Shown piece after piece: positions 16,661 to 26,051 of a stretch of 64,000 bases of DNA (its first letter is position 1; every line of letters begins with the position of its first letter). The stretch covers positions 1 through 64,000 of the forward strand of contig NZ_CANMEZ010000007.1 in NCBI RefSeq assembly GCF_947496985.1. The letters run 5' to 3'. A program made the translations under genes and the position numbers. The stretch is from an uncultured Kordia sp. (GTDB lineage: Bacteria > Bacteroidota > Bacteroidia > Flavobacteriales > Flavobacteriaceae). The notes under the pieces were generated by a model. That model worked only from the letters and a program-made list of their open reading frames with translations. It ran no database searches and was not told the origin of the DNA.

Positions 16661-17870
16661 AGCATCTTCTCTACTCCATGCAGTTTTTGCATGCCTTCTT
16701 ATTGCATTGGTATGTTTTGGCATGCTATTATTAGTAAGCTACAATACATTATTTCAGCAACAAACTCTAGAAAAAACACAATTACAACTTACCAATAACG
16801 CAGCTATTGAATGGCAGCTTTCCAAAGTAAATTTAGATCAGACAGAAACAACACAACAATCCATTTTTGACGATCATATTAAGACAACAATTCAAACAAT
16901 CAATTGGGGGTTTTACAAAGTAATTCACGCAAAAACATATTACAATCAAGATACAATACATAAATCTGTTTTGGTTGGTAGTATGAAAACGGACAATACA
17001 GCACTATTTGTGACTGACTACGATAAAATTCAAAGTGTAGCTGGAAAAGTTAAAATTATTGGTGATATCGCCATTCCAAAAGCGCGATGGAATGAAAAAA
17101 ATATGCAAGGTGAAAAAACTGAAATTCATATAAACGGAGTGACATCTCCTTCAAAAAATAAACTACCTGCAATCAATAAAAAACAACAACAATTGCCCAA
17201 GGTATTTGATTATGAAGTTACATTAGAAAACCTTGAAGAAAATAGTGTCTATGTACATTCATTTGATAAAGAAACTGCATTACTTAAAGTTCATAATAGT
17301 CACTCACTAAGAGGAAAAAAGCTCAAAGGGAATATCATTATTGAAAAATCAGGAACTTTTCTAATTAATAAACATATGGAATTGGAAGATGTAATTATAA
17401 AAGCTGACGACGTAAAAATTGAAGCTGGTTTTGTGGGAAACATTCAAGTCATCGCAAAAAATACTGTTTTCATTGAAGATGATGTGCAACTCCTATACCC
17501 TTCAAGCATTTTCATTGATAAACCAAACAAACTAGGCACTATTACTATTGGAGAAAATAGTGTTGTCATGGGTAGTATTATTTTATCAGGCATACCCAGA
17601 AAAAAGGCTTCTAAATCATTTATCAAGATTAAAAAAAATGCCATAATCGTTGGAGACTTGTATTGTGAAGGGAATTTAGAAATAACTGGAAAAGTATATG
17701 GAAGTGTCTATACAAATTATCTCACAACAACTATTGAAAAAAACACATATAAAAATATGCTGATGAACGTTGAAATTAATCGTTCAAAACTTCCTAAACA
17801 ATTTGCAGGTATTCCATTAATGAAGACAGGTACAAAAAAATCAACATATGAAGTCATTAAAGAACTTTAA
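16644..17870 (+). CDS. GspK-like pseudopilin with bactofilin-like body
   Basis: This 408-aa protein has a prepilin-like N-terminus: basic MRKRYK, then A-SSLLHAVFACLL as the start of a long hydrophobic helix. The residue five places after the predicted cleavage is His instead of the usual Glu. Lack of Glu5 is the hallmark of GspK, the tip pseudopilin of type II systems. GspK also precedes or accompanies GspI- and GspJ-like proteins, as here. The body (about 250-370) has short repeated strands (IIEKSGTFLIN, GNIQVIAKNTVFIE, GSIILSG, GDLYCEGNLEITGKVYGSVYT) like a bactofilin-type beta-helix, unlike known GspK. It overlaps both neighbours. The GspK role is inferred. Confidence 0.65.
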   Translation: MRKRYKASSLLHAVFACLLIALVCFGMLLLVSYNTLFQQQTLEKTQLQLTNNAAIEWQLSKVNLDQTETTQQSIFDDHIKTTIQTINWGFYKVIHAKTYYNQDTIHKSVLVGSMKTDNTALFVTDYDKIQSVAGKVKIIGDIAIPKARWNEKNMQGEKTEIHINGVTSPSKNKLPAINKKQQQLPKVFDYEVTLENLEENSVYVHSFDKETALLKVHNSHSLRGKKLKGNIIIEKSGTFLINKHMELEDVIIKADDVKIEAGFVGNIQVIAKNTVFIEDDVQLLYPSSIFIDKPNKLGTITIGENSVVMGSIILSGIPRKKASKSFIKIKKNAIIVGDLYCEGNLEITGKVYGSVYTNYLTTTIEKNTYKNMLMNVEINRSKLPKQFAGIPLMKTGTKKSTYEVIKEL

Positions 17871-18213
17871 AAAGTTACGAGCTTCATCACTGCTGGAATC
17901 AGTTATGGCAACCGCCATTATTGCTATTTGCGTAATTATGGCCACCATTGTATTTGTCAACGTTTTCAAAACGGCACATTCAACCGCATTTTTTGAAGGT
18001 TCGCAACAAATTCAAACAATAATAACAGAGTTACAGAAAAAACAAAAAATAACAGAAAAAACATACAGTTATCCTAATTATACCATTGAACAAAAAGTAA
18101 GTGTTTATGATAAATCAACAAACATAAAACATGTACAACTTGAATTGATCACAAATCAAGAACGAAAAACATTTCAGTATTTACTAAAAGTACGCACAGA
18201 TGAATTTGACTAA
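17848..18213 (+). CDS. Minor pseudopilin, GspI-like
   Basis: This 121-aa protein has a type IV prepilin signal. Basic KNFKKLRA is followed by the cleavage point and SSLLESVMATAIIAICVIMA, with Glu at position +5. The first residue is Ser rather than Phe and matches the SSLL of the preceding pseudopilin, which suggests the two pack together. The globular domain is short. Its place between the K-like and J-like genes, with overlaps of 23 and 14 nt, supports a GspI-like or PilV-like tip role. Confidence 0.75.
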   Translation: MKSLKNFKKLRASSLLESVMATAIIAICVIMATIVFVNVFKTAHSTAFFEGSQQIQTIITELQKKQKITEKTYSYPNYTIEQKVSVYDKSTNIKHVQLELITNQERKTFQYLLKVRTDEFD

Positions 18214-18682
18214 GAAATATAAAGCATTTACACTTACAGAAACCATTTTTGGGTTAATTATAACGAGTGCTTTAATTGGTGTTATTTATATGATATTCAC
18301 AACATTTAACAAGCAATTCATCATGTTTCAACAACAGCAATTACAAAGCAATGCATATGTTTTATTTGATGCAACTTTTAAACAAGACTTATACGATGCA
18401 ACTGTAGTTTCTTATCAAAATGAGCAACTCATCATTAAAAATTATAAAGAAGAAATAAAAATATACACAACTCAAAACGATAGTTTAATACGAACCTTTG
18501 ACAAACAATCAACTCCACTACTTACCAATGTGGTTTCGCTTCGCTATACAAAACAAGAAAAGTATCATACGATAGACATGCAAGTGAAATTATATGATGA
18601 AATCATCAACCTAAAGTATCAAAAAAAGGAACATCCTACGAATGTGATCAACGAAACTTTTGCGCATGAAACTAGATATTAA
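18200..18682 (+). CDS. Minor pseudopilin, GspJ-like
   Basis: This 160-aa protein has the prepilin signal KKYKA followed by FTLTETIFGLIITSALIGVIY, with Phe at +1 and Glu at +5. The rest is a small soluble domain of beta strands. It overlaps the previous pseudopilin by 14 nt and GspF by 17 nt. Gene order suggests a GspJ-like tip component. The exact class cannot be set from sequence alone. Confidence 0.75.
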   Translation: MNLTKKYKAFTLTETIFGLIITSALIGVIYMIFTTFNKQFIMFQQQQLQSNAYVLFDATFKQDLYDATVVSYQNEQLIIKNYKEEIKIYTTQNDSLIRTFDKQSTPLLTNVVSLRYTKQEKYHTIDMQVKLYDEIINLKYQKKEHPTNVINETFAHETRY

Positions 18683-19790
18683 AAAACATACCGTTAAGAC
18701 GACAGCCGAGTCAAAAAAAGAAGGGAAATCTAAAGGTTTACAGTTTGATTTTTTTTCAAAATTCTCTAATAAAGATAAAGAAGCTTTCTACAGAGAATTT
18801 GCTGTATTAATAAAATCAGGCGTAGATTTCAATCAATCATTACAACTCTTAGCAGCACAGCAAAAGTCTGAAAAAACGAAAAACATTCTAACAACTATTA
18901 ATAAAGACGTCGTTGCGGGAAGTACTCTATTTGATGCATTGCAAAAACACAAGACATTTTCTCCGTATGAATATTACAGTATTAAAATTGGAGAGGAAAC
19001 CCGAAAACTAGCAGACGTACTAACGGAATTGCAACGGTTTTTTGCGCGTAAAATAAAAATGAAACGTCAAATTGTTTCTGTGATAACATACCCAGCTTTT
19101 GTCTTAGGAATTACATTTATTGTACTCTATTTCATGCTCAATTACATCGTTCCTATGTTTACATCAGTGTTCAAACAATTTGGAAGCGAATTACCTGCAA
19201 TTACAAAATTTGTTATTCGATTATCTGAGAACTTCAATACAATCATGCTTGTCATTTCAGGAATAGTAATTTCTATTATGGTACTACATAAACTGAATAA
19301 GAAAAACGATCGTTATCGTAATATATTAGGTGAAATAATATTGAAAATTCCATTTTTAGGACCATTCTTAAAAAAGATTTATGTTACACAATTTTGTCAA
19401 TCATTAAGTCTATTACTAAGCGCAAAAACGCCTTTAATCACTTCCTTAGATTTAACCAAAGAAATGATCACATTTTACCCAATGCAGAAGGCAATTCAGC
19501 AGGTAAAATTTGACATTCTAAAAGGACATACACTTTCCAAAAGTTTAGAAAAACACACCATTTTTCCTAAAAAACTTGTTTCATTAGTTAGTATTGGCGA
19601 ACAAACCAATGCACTTGACAGTATGTTTAGCAAATTGAACGATCAATACAATGACGAAATAGAACATACCACAAAAATGGTTGGAACCATACTAGAACCG
19701 CTAATCATTATTGTTATTGGCGCATTGGTTGGGTTTATCTTAATTTCCATGTACACACCTATGTTTGACTTGAGTAAAGTAATTGGTTAA
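18666..19790 (+). CDS. gspF: Type II secretion inner-membrane platform protein GspF
   Basis: This 374-aa protein is read from the ATG at 18666; a TTG two codons upstream is also open. It has the T2SS F repeat twice. The first is FYREFAVLIKSGVDFNQSLQLL with SPYEYYSIKIGEE, about residues 35-160. The second is FCQSLSLLLSAKTPLITSLDL with KLVSLVSIGEQTNALDSMF, about 240-345. Membrane helices lie near 140-165, 185-205 and 345-365. GspF anchors the ATPase and drives pseudopilus assembly. The length is usual apart from a basic N-terminal extension. It ends the first half of the locus. Confidence 0.92.
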   Translation: MKLDIKKHTVKTTAESKKEGKSKGLQFDFFSKFSNKDKEAFYREFAVLIKSGVDFNQSLQLLAAQQKSEKTKNILTTINKDVVAGSTLFDALQKHKTFSPYEYYSIKIGEETRKLADVLTELQRFFARKIKMKRQIVSVITYPAFVLGITFIVLYFMLNYIVPMFTSVFKQFGSELPAITKFVIRLSENFNTIMLVISGIVISIMVLHKLNKKNDRYRNILGEIILKIPFLGPFLKKIYVTQFCQSLSLLLSAKTPLITSLDLTKEMITFYPMQKAIQQVKFDILKGHTLSKSLEKHTIFPKKLVSLVSIGEQTNALDSMFSKLNDQYNDEIEHTTKMVGTILEPLIIIVIGALVGFILISMYTPMFDLSKVIG

Positions 19791-19851
19791 ACTAACAGGA
19801 ATTCATCATCTATTGTTTTGATTATTAACCTCATTTTCTTTACGCATGCAA

Positions 19852-19875
19852 CATTTTGACTGCGTTCAATATGAC
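19852..19875. repeat. REP-like element, copy 2 (inverted)
   Basis: On the minus strand it reads GTCATATTGAACG, then CAGTCAAAATG, which matches the form at 324-348 with several changes. It is most likely a decayed Bacteroidetes intergenic repeat. Confidence 0.4.
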
Positions 19876-19995
19876 AAGTACAAAACAAAAGAGATACTAC
19901 TAATAAAGAAAAAAACGTTTCTCAAAGTATTGGATGTGAGTAATTTGAAATGTAATATTTTTCTTCAAAATTGTTGTTTTTATTAAAAAAACGCA

Positions 19996-20064
19996 ACGCT
20001 TATCAACTATTCCTTACGCTTATTAATTCCACTATTCTAAAACTACATTTTTTATATACTTTAG
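19996..20064 (+). promoter_or_regulatory. ACGCTTAT direct-repeat promoter, site 3
   Basis: ACGCTTAT (19996-20003), 12 nt, ACGCTTAT (20016-20023), then exactly 33 nt to TACTTTAG (20057-20064), preceded by ATA as at site 4. The major pseudopilin start at 20092 follows 27 nt later. Confidence 0.85.
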
Positions 20065-20091
20065 TTTCAGAATAATAAAAATCGAATACAA

Positions 20092-20520
20092 ATGAAGAAG
20101 AAAAAACCCATCCCAAAAAAGCAGTCTTTATGGCTAAAAGGATATTCTTTGACAGAAATTCTTATTGTATTGTGCATAATTGGAATCTTGATTTATTTGG
20201 TATTACCAAATCAAACACAAGCCGTTGTACAAGCACGTGCAATTGAAGCAAAATCAACACTAAATTCATTATACTCGTATCAACGAAACTACTTCTTTAC
20301 ACATGCTAAATACGCTGATAATTTTGAAGATATTGGCTTTGAAAGAGAAATTACAATTGATAAAGGTGGACAAGCCGTATATCGCATTGAAATTATAGAA
20401 GCTAGCATTAACAGTTTCAAAGCAAGAGCACAATCCATTCAAGATTTTGATGGAGACGGAAATTACAATACTTGGGAAATAGATCACAAACGAAATCTAA
20501 AAGAAGTCGTCAAAGATTGA
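20092..20520 (+). CDS. Major pseudopilin, GspG-like
   Basis: This 142-aa prepilin has a basic 17-residue leader (KKKKPIPKKQSLWLKG) with cleavage after Gly. YSLTEILIVLCIIGILIYL follows, with Glu at +5. The soluble domain has one long helix and the acidic loop DFDGDGNYNTWEID (about 118-131), which resembles the calcium-binding loop of GspG and TfpA-like pilins. It is the first gene of the second half of the locus, with its own regulated promoter, as expected for the most abundant subunit. Confidence 0.85.
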   Translation: MKKKKPIPKKQSLWLKGYSLTEILIVLCIIGILIYLVLPNQTQAVVQARAIEAKSTLNSLYSYQRNYFFTHAKYADNFEDIGFEREITIDKGGQAVYRIEIIEASINSFKARAQSIQDFDGDGNYNTWEIDHKRNLKEVVKD

Positions 20521-20524
20521 TCTT

Positions 20525-21013
20525 TTGAAAACTATTATAACCATCGTATTACTGAGTGTATTTGTCATTATCTTAATTCAAGATTTCAAATACAGAGCCA
20601 TTCATGCAGTTACCATTATTGGTATCGGTATTATCGCCATTATTCTAAACTACCTCGAACCACAACTCACATTTTTTGACATGCTAAAAAACATTGGTTT
20701 TTTAGTCATTACAAGTAGTGCATTTATGATTTATCTAACAATAAAAAATAAAACCTTTCAAAATCCTATTGATCAATCAATTGGATTAGGCGACTTGCTA
20801 TTTTTAATAGTGATTACACCACTATTTCAAGTACAGCAATACATCTTGTTTTTTATCATTGGATTAATGATTTCTGTGGTGGTTTTTATACTCTCAAAAT
20901 CAATTTTAAAAGAACAAACAATTCCATTAGCGGGTTATTTGTCCTTCATACTAATCATTTGTTTTGGTTTAAAAATGTTGAACATCGTAAATCCTTTTTA
21001 CATTGAATTCTAA
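20525..21013 (+). CDS. Prepilin peptidase, A24 family, minimal form
   Basis: This 162-aa integral membrane aspartyl protease has about six helices. The first catalytic Asp is D20 in LIQDFKYRAIH and the second is D90 in the GxGD motif GLGDLLF. The N-terminal methylation domain and Cys tetrad of PilD/GspO are absent, so it resembles the short TadV/CpaA type. It would cleave the four pseudopilins encoded in this locus. The start is a TTG 5 nt after the pseudopilin stop; no ATG lies near. It overlaps gspE by 11 nt. Confidence 0.88.
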   Translation: MKTIITIVLLSVFVIILIQDFKYRAIHAVTIIGIGIIAIILNYLEPQLTFFDMLKNIGFLVITSSAFMIYLTIKNKTFQNPIDQSIGLGDLLFLIVITPLFQVQQYILFFIIGLMISVVVFILSKSILKEQTIPLAGYLSFILIICFGLKMLNIVNPFYIEF

Positions 21014-22424
21014 CAATCAACATATCATCATATCTATAACACAGCAGCAAATTGTAAGTGCTGAACTGGCAAATCACTATCGAATTATTCCATTTGATGA
21101 AAATGCTAACAGTATTTCTTTTTACACAGACAAAAACGAAGCAGACAGTGAAAAACTCATTCAAGAATTACAATTATTATTGGATAAAAAAATCACGATT
21201 GCTTTTGCGTCTACAGAAGTTATTCAAAAAGCATTAGCTACGTATTATAGAACTAGCGATACTGAAGCAACAACTTCAAATGAATTACAGCAGCTAAGCA
21301 CTGATTTTTTAGATGAATTATTGCATGAAGCGAAAGGAATTAGGGCAAGTGATATACACGTAGAAATATTTGAAGAAGAAGCACGTGTTCGGTTTCGAAT
21401 TGATGGTTTATTGATTGAAAAATATAAAATTCAAACAGAAAACTACCTGGAACTCATCAACAAAATAAAAATTCGTTCCAACTTAGATATTACAGAAAAA
21501 CGCTTGCCGCAAGATGGTCGCATTACTATTGAAACTTTTGACATTCGTGTTTCTATTTTGCCAACTCATTATGGAGAAAAAGTAGTCATGCGTTTGTTAG
21601 GACGTGATGCTTCTCACCTAAACTTAAACGCTTTAGGTATGAACTCGCAAGAACAAGAACGTTATCGTACTGCCGTAAAAAAAACCAATGGCATTGTGTT
21701 AATTAGTGGCCCTACAGGTTCTGGAAAAACAACTACATTATATGCAACATTGAAACATCTAAATCATTCCAAAACAAATATTGTTACGGTAGAAGATCCA
21801 ATAGAATATACACTAAAAGGGATCAATCAAGTACAATTGAAAGAAGATATCGGTTTAACATTTACAGCTGCATTGCGTTCGTTTTTACGCCAAGACCCTG
21901 ATGTGATTATGTTAGGAGAAATTAGAGATGCACAAACAGCGCAGATGGCTATTAGAGCTTCACTCACAGGGCATTTGGTGCTTTCTACTATCCACACAAA
22001 CTCAGCTTTAGGAACCATTTCACGATTAATTGATATGGGCGTGCCTGCATTTTTAATTGCGGAAACACTCAATATTTCTATTGCACAACGCTTAATTCGT
22101 AAACTGTGTGAACATTGTAAAACCGAAACAATACTCAATGTAGAAGATTTACCAAAATCATTACGAACAAACAATACAATAACACATCAACATACTGCAA
22201 AAGGTTGCAATCATTGCTACTACACAGGATATAAAGACAGAACTGCAATCTATGAAATGATTGCCATTACGGAAGATATTGCCGAAATCATAAAACAAGA
22301 ACGCATACAAGAAGCCAAAAAACTCATTAACAAAGAAGAAAGTTTGGCATACAAAGCATTACAACTATTCAAAGACGGAATTACCTCTTTGGAGGAAGTA
22401 TATCCAATATTATTAAACTCCTAA
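21003..22424 (+). CDS. gspE: Type II secretion ATPase GspE
   Basis: This 473-aa secretion ATPase powers pseudopilus assembly from the cytosol. It has Walker A GPTGSGKT (236-243), the Asp box VEDPIEY (263-269), Walker B VIMLGE (301-306), the His box TGHLVLSTIHTN (322-333), and a zinc-binding Cys tetrad C369/C372/C402/C405 typical of GspE and PilB. The N1E domain is shortened (about 90 residues before the core). The start is TTG at 21003, inside the previous gene. No PilT-like retraction ATPase is present, which favours a type II secretion system over a twitching pilus. Confidence 0.93.
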   Translation: MNSNNQHIIISITQQQIVSAELANHYRIIPFDENANSISFYTDKNEADSEKLIQELQLLLDKKITIAFASTEVIQKALATYYRTSDTEATTSNELQQLSTDFLDELLHEAKGIRASDIHVEIFEEEARVRFRIDGLLIEKYKIQTENYLELINKIKIRSNLDITEKRLPQDGRITIETFDIRVSILPTHYGEKVVMRLLGRDASHLNLNALGMNSQEQERYRTAVKKTNGIVLISGPTGSGKTTTLYATLKHLNHSKTNIVTVEDPIEYTLKGINQVQLKEDIGLTFTAALRSFLRQDPDVIMLGEIRDAQTAQMAIRASLTGHLVLSTIHTNSALGTISRLIDMGVPAFLIAETLNISIAQRLIRKLCEHCKTETILNVEDLPKSLRTNNTITHQHTAKGCNHCYYTGYKDRTAIYEMIAITEDIAEIIKQERIQEAKKLINKEESLAYKALQLFKDGITSLEEVYPILLNS

Positions 22425-22427
22425 AAC

Positions 22428-24341
22428 ATGTACAAGCACTATATATTTATACTTCTATTTCTATTTTCTGGATGGGCATTTGCGCAACAGAATACAGCAT
22501 ATCGTGAAAAGTTAGAAACATTATCGACTGAAGTCAAAGCATATAACAAAACGATGCAAGTAGAAATTTCGGGCATTACATTATATGATTTTATTTCTGC
22601 AATCGCCGATGAACACAAACTTAGTATTGATGTTGACACCGAATTAGACCAACTAATTTCTAGTAATTTCTATGATGTTCCAGTGAAAGATGTTTTGCTT
22701 TTTTTGGTAGGAAAGCATGATTTGGACATGGATGTAAAGGGCAAAATACTAGTTATCCGTAAGAAAGAAATTGTTCCTGAAATTCCAAAACCAATTCCGC
22801 CTAAAAAAATAGACGTTCGTTACAATAAAGAAAATGATTTCCTTTCTGTAAAATTGAAAAACGATTCCATTTCGAGAGTTACACGAGCAATTATTGATGC
22901 TTCTCAGAAAAATATCATTCTAGCGCCAGCTATAAAAAAACAAACTGTTTCATCCTACATTCTCAACCGTCCATTTGATCAAGTATTGGAAATGATGGCA
23001 AAGTCAAACGGCTTAATGATTACAAAAGATGAAAATGATTTTTACTATATAGATAAGAGTGATATTGTTATAAAAGACAATCCAACCACAGCAAAATCGA
23101 ATCGTAAAAGAAGTGTTCAAAAGAAAAAAGGTACCAATACAAACAATGGTGAATATACACTTGCAGTTGACAAAAAAGGCTTTCTATCTATCAACGCTTT
23201 TGAAGCAGATGTACTAAGCATTTTAGTAGAAGCTGCCGAAAAATTGAACATCAATTATTTCATGTATGACAAACCTGAAAAATTAACGACCACATTACTA
23301 GCAACAGGAATTACTTATGAAGAATTATTAGGACATGTACTAAAGGGAAAAGAATACACATATAAAAAAGATGATGAAGTATTCCTTATTGGGAAACACG
23401 ACACGGACGGTATTAGAAGAACCACTTTAATTCAAATGGAAAACAGAACTATTGAATCTGTAAAAGCAACATTTCCAAAAGCATTGGTTCAAAAAATGGA
23501 CATTGTAGAATTTATAGAACTCAACGGTTTTGTAGTAACAGGTTCAGAAATTCAAGTAAGAGCCATGCGCGAATATTTGAAAGAAATTGACAAAGTTGTT
23601 CCTAATGTTGAAATTGAAATTATGATTGTTCAATATCAAAAAGGCTATGAAATACAAACAGGTTTACAAGCCGGATTAGATGATAACAAACGTACAACTT
23701 CAGGTGTATTATTCCCTACGGGCGATGTACAAGTGAATGCAAATTCGGTAAATGGACTCATTGATGCCTTTAACGGACTTGGTATTGTGAATCTTGGGAA
23801 AGTTACAGAACGGTTTTATCTGAGTTTAAAAGCACTTGAAAACAATTCATACATCAAAGTAGAATCGACGCCTAAATTAGTCACCCTAAATGGTCATGAA
23901 GCTACAACTTCTATTGGAGAAACAAGCTACTATTTTGAACAACGAAATGAACTGATACAAACTGGTGTAAACAATAATGTATTACAATCAGGACAATGGA
24001 AATCTACGGAGGCAAATTTGAGTGTTCGCATCAAGCCATTTGTGTCTAAAGACGAACATGTAACGCTTGAAGTTTCGGTAGAACAAAGCTCCTTTTTAGG
24101 AAGAGCTGGTGAAAATGCTCCTCCTGGAAAAGCTACTCGAAAATTTGAATCTATGATTCGTGTAAAGAATAATGAGATGATTTTACTTGGAGGATTGGAT
24201 GAATTAGAGAATGAAAATTCAGGTACAGGAACGCCTTTCTTTTCTAGAATTCCCATAATCAAATGGTTTTTTAGTAGTAGAAAAAAGAAGAAAGAAAAAT
24301 CGAAACTTCACATATTAATCAAACCAACAGTTACGTATTAA
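22428..24341 (+). CDS. gspD: Secretin GspD
   Basis: This 637-aa protein has a signal peptide (1-19). STN/N0- and N1-like domains follow (about 35-110 and 125-340). The C-terminal secretin domain (about 395-637) is visible in VEIEIMIVQYQKGYEIQTGLQAG, YIKVESTPKLVTLNG, TTSIGETSYYFEQ, LSVRIKPFVS, MILLGGL and IPIIKWFF. It would form the outer-membrane channel. No separate pilotin is evident, but two lipoproteins lie in the same operon (26041 and 28021). Spacing to gspE is 3 nt. Confidence 0.92.
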   Translation: MYKHYIFILLFLFSGWAFAQQNTAYREKLETLSTEVKAYNKTMQVEISGITLYDFISAIADEHKLSIDVDTELDQLISSNFYDVPVKDVLLFLVGKHDLDMDVKGKILVIRKKEIVPEIPKPIPPKKIDVRYNKENDFLSVKLKNDSISRVTRAIIDASQKNIILAPAIKKQTVSSYILNRPFDQVLEMMAKSNGLMITKDENDFYYIDKSDIVIKDNPTTAKSNRKRSVQKKKGTNTNNGEYTLAVDKKGFLSINAFEADVLSILVEAAEKLNINYFMYDKPEKLTTTLLATGITYEELLGHVLKGKEYTYKKDDEVFLIGKHDTDGIRRTTLIQMENRTIESVKATFPKALVQKMDIVEFIELNGFVVTGSEIQVRAMREYLKEIDKVVPNVEIEIMIVQYQKGYEIQTGLQAGLDDNKRTTSGVLFPTGDVQVNANSVNGLIDAFNGLGIVNLGKVTERFYLSLKALENNSYIKVESTPKLVTLNGHEATTSIGETSYYFEQRNELIQTGVNNNVLQSGQWKSTEANLSVRIKPFVSKDEHVTLEVSVEQSSFLGRAGENAPPGKATRKFESMIRVKNNEMILLGGLDELENENSGTGTPFFSRIPIIKWFFSSRKKKKEKSKLHILIKPTVTY

Positions 24342-24342
24342 A

Positions 24343-25533
24343 ATGTTTGAAAAACTAGCACATATCATTCCATTAAAAAATACTTTTCAAGTAGTAGGAA
24401 TTCATTTTTTGAATGAAGATGAAGTACAATTTTGCGTGCTGACTATTCATAAAAAGCAAAATGAGTTTTCAGTTGGAAAACGATTTGAAACCAATCAGTT
24501 TGTTGAAGTTTTCAAAGAAATTGAAACCAAACATCCTGTATTTCTACATTTCTCAGGAGTTGGCATTTTGAATAAAAAATTGGAACGTGCTGTAAATTAC
24601 AGACAAAAGTTGCTTTTTAAATCAAATCCAGATGATTTCTACTTTTATGAAGTACATCAAGAAAAGGCAATTTTTGTATCGATGTGTCGAAAAAAAATCA
24701 TCGATAGGTATTTGACACAATTGGAAGCTAAAAAATATCATGTATTAGACATTGCTATTGGTCCTTTTGTAAATTATGTGTTGCGTTCATTCATATCGAA
24801 CCAAAATATAACATCTAATCTTTCAAATATTACATTATCGCAACATGCCATTATTGATTTTGAAATATTAGATACTGTTTCTAAAAGTACTAAATATCAA
24901 ATTGAAGATTTACATTTTTCACACAAAGAAATTGCGCTTTTTGCAATGATCATACAATATCATATTCAAGAAGAAGTCATACAATTTGAAACGTTTTTTT
25001 TACAAGAAAACAAAACAGCCTTCAGCTATTACAAAGCCACAAAAACTACGCTAATTTCGGGTATTGTCATACTATTATTTGGCATCATTACTGGTCATTT
25101 TTTACTGAATACATATCGCACAGAAACTTCCGAAAAACAAGCTATTGTAGCCGGAGTAAAAGATATACAAGAAAAACTAGTAGTGCTCAAGCAACAAAAA
25201 CAAGATAAAGAGGAAATTATTGCAACTTCAGGTTTATTCAACCCGAAGTTTTTGACCCATTATTTTTATGAAATTGGAAATTCAGTTCCTCAAAATATCA
25301 AGTTATCAAATATGAATATTACACCTGTGACTAAGAAAATGCGAGCTGATAAAGAAGTGCGTTTTTTCAAAAAACAAATTCATGTAGCAGGACATACCAT
25401 TAACGATGATCATTTTCAACAATGGGTTGCAAAATTGAACACAAAATCGTGGGTAAAAAAGACCGAAATAGAAGCGTACACACAATTGAGACGATCGAAA
25501 CAAAAATCATTTTTAATACATATCTATTTCTAA
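24343..25533 (+). CDS. GspL-like (PilM-PilN fused) assembly protein
   Basis: This is a 396-aa protein. Residues 1-225 form a cytosolic domain weakly like the actin-like PilM/GspL part. A single membrane helix follows (about 233-252). The periplasmic part has a coiled coil (about 258-295) and a PilN-like domain (PKFLTHYFYEIGNSVPQNIKLSNMNI and a later VAGHTINDDHFQQWVAKL). This layout is that of GspL, which couples the ATPase to the periplasmic platform. It starts 1 nt after gspD and overlaps the next start by 1 nt (TAATG). Confidence 0.72.
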   Translation: MFEKLAHIIPLKNTFQVVGIHFLNEDEVQFCVLTIHKKQNEFSVGKRFETNQFVEVFKEIETKHPVFLHFSGVGILNKKLERAVNYRQKLLFKSNPDDFYFYEVHQEKAIFVSMCRKKIIDRYLTQLEAKKYHVLDIAIGPFVNYVLRSFISNQNITSNLSNITLSQHAIIDFEILDTVSKSTKYQIEDLHFSHKEIALFAMIIQYHIQEEVIQFETFFLQENKTAFSYYKATKTTLISGIVILLFGIITGHFLLNTYRTETSEKQAIVAGVKDIQEKLVVLKQQKQDKEEIIATSGLFNPKFLTHYFYEIGNSVPQNIKLSNMNITPVTKKMRADKEVRFFKKQIHVAGHTINDDHFQQWVAKLNTKSWVKKTEIEAYTQLRRSKQKSFLIHIYF

Positions 25534-26051
25534 TGATGCTTCAACTTTCACATAAACGCCGTTTTTACTTAACATTGATTGCAATGATTTTACTGATTTT
25601 TGCTTTATACAAAAAGACATACAGTCCAATTTTTGAATTGAAAAATGAGCTTCAAACTTCTGAAAATTTAATGACAAATTCGGAAGCTTCTTTTCGAGAA
25701 GTTCAAGAATTACAACAGGAGTTAAATGGTTTAGATAAGATTATTGGGGATTCACAAAATCATGCTTTAGTTCAACAAAAAATATTGCAATTCATTACAA
25801 ATAATTCATTGAACGTTAGTGTTATTTCTATGGAAGACACCCATGTTTTTGGAGAAAAGATTTTTACCGTTTTCACGAATAAAATCGTGCTAAAAGGAAC
25901 TTATGAAAACTTACTAAAACTTATGTATACTATGGAAAAAGAATTTGCAGCGTCAAAAATCGCAAGTGCAAAATTTATTTCAAAAAAAGATTACAACACA
26001 CATAAAACAAATTTATTACTAGAACTATATTTTCAAAACTATGGGAAATAA
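25533..26051 (+). CDS. GspM/PilO-like platform protein
   Basis: This 172-aa protein is read from the ATG at 25533, which overlaps the previous stop as TAATG. An in-frame extension to 25422 would overlap the GspL-like gene by more than 100 nt and reads as polar sequence, so I reject it. A membrane helix (about 13-28) is followed by a coiled coil (about 30-72) and a small ferredoxin-like periplasmic domain. This is the plan of PilO/GspM, the partner of GspL/PilN. It overlaps the next gene by 11 nt. Confidence 0.7.
   Translation: MMLQLSHKRRFYLTLIAMILLIFALYKKTYSPIFELKNELQTSENLMTNSEASFREVQELQQELNGLDKIIGDSQNHALVQQKILQFITNNSLNVSVISMEDTHVFGEKIFTVFTNKIVLKGTYENLLKLMYTMEKEFAASKIASAKFISKKDYNTHKTNLLLELYFQNYGK

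Larger units (their letters stand above)
19791..20091. other. Intergenic region splitting the pseudopilus locus
   Basis: This 301-nt stretch separates gspF from the major pseudopilin. It holds a decayed REP-like copy (19852-19875) and regulatory site 3 (19996-20064). I see no coding signal. The internal promoter would let the major pseudopilin and the machine core be made at a level different from the tip proteins. Confidence 0.7.

Noticed and set aside
25422-25532. Longer start for the GspM/PilO-like gene
   Set aside because: It would overlap the GspL-like gene by over 100 nt with polar sequence before the membrane helix; the TAATG overlap at 25533 is the typical coupling.
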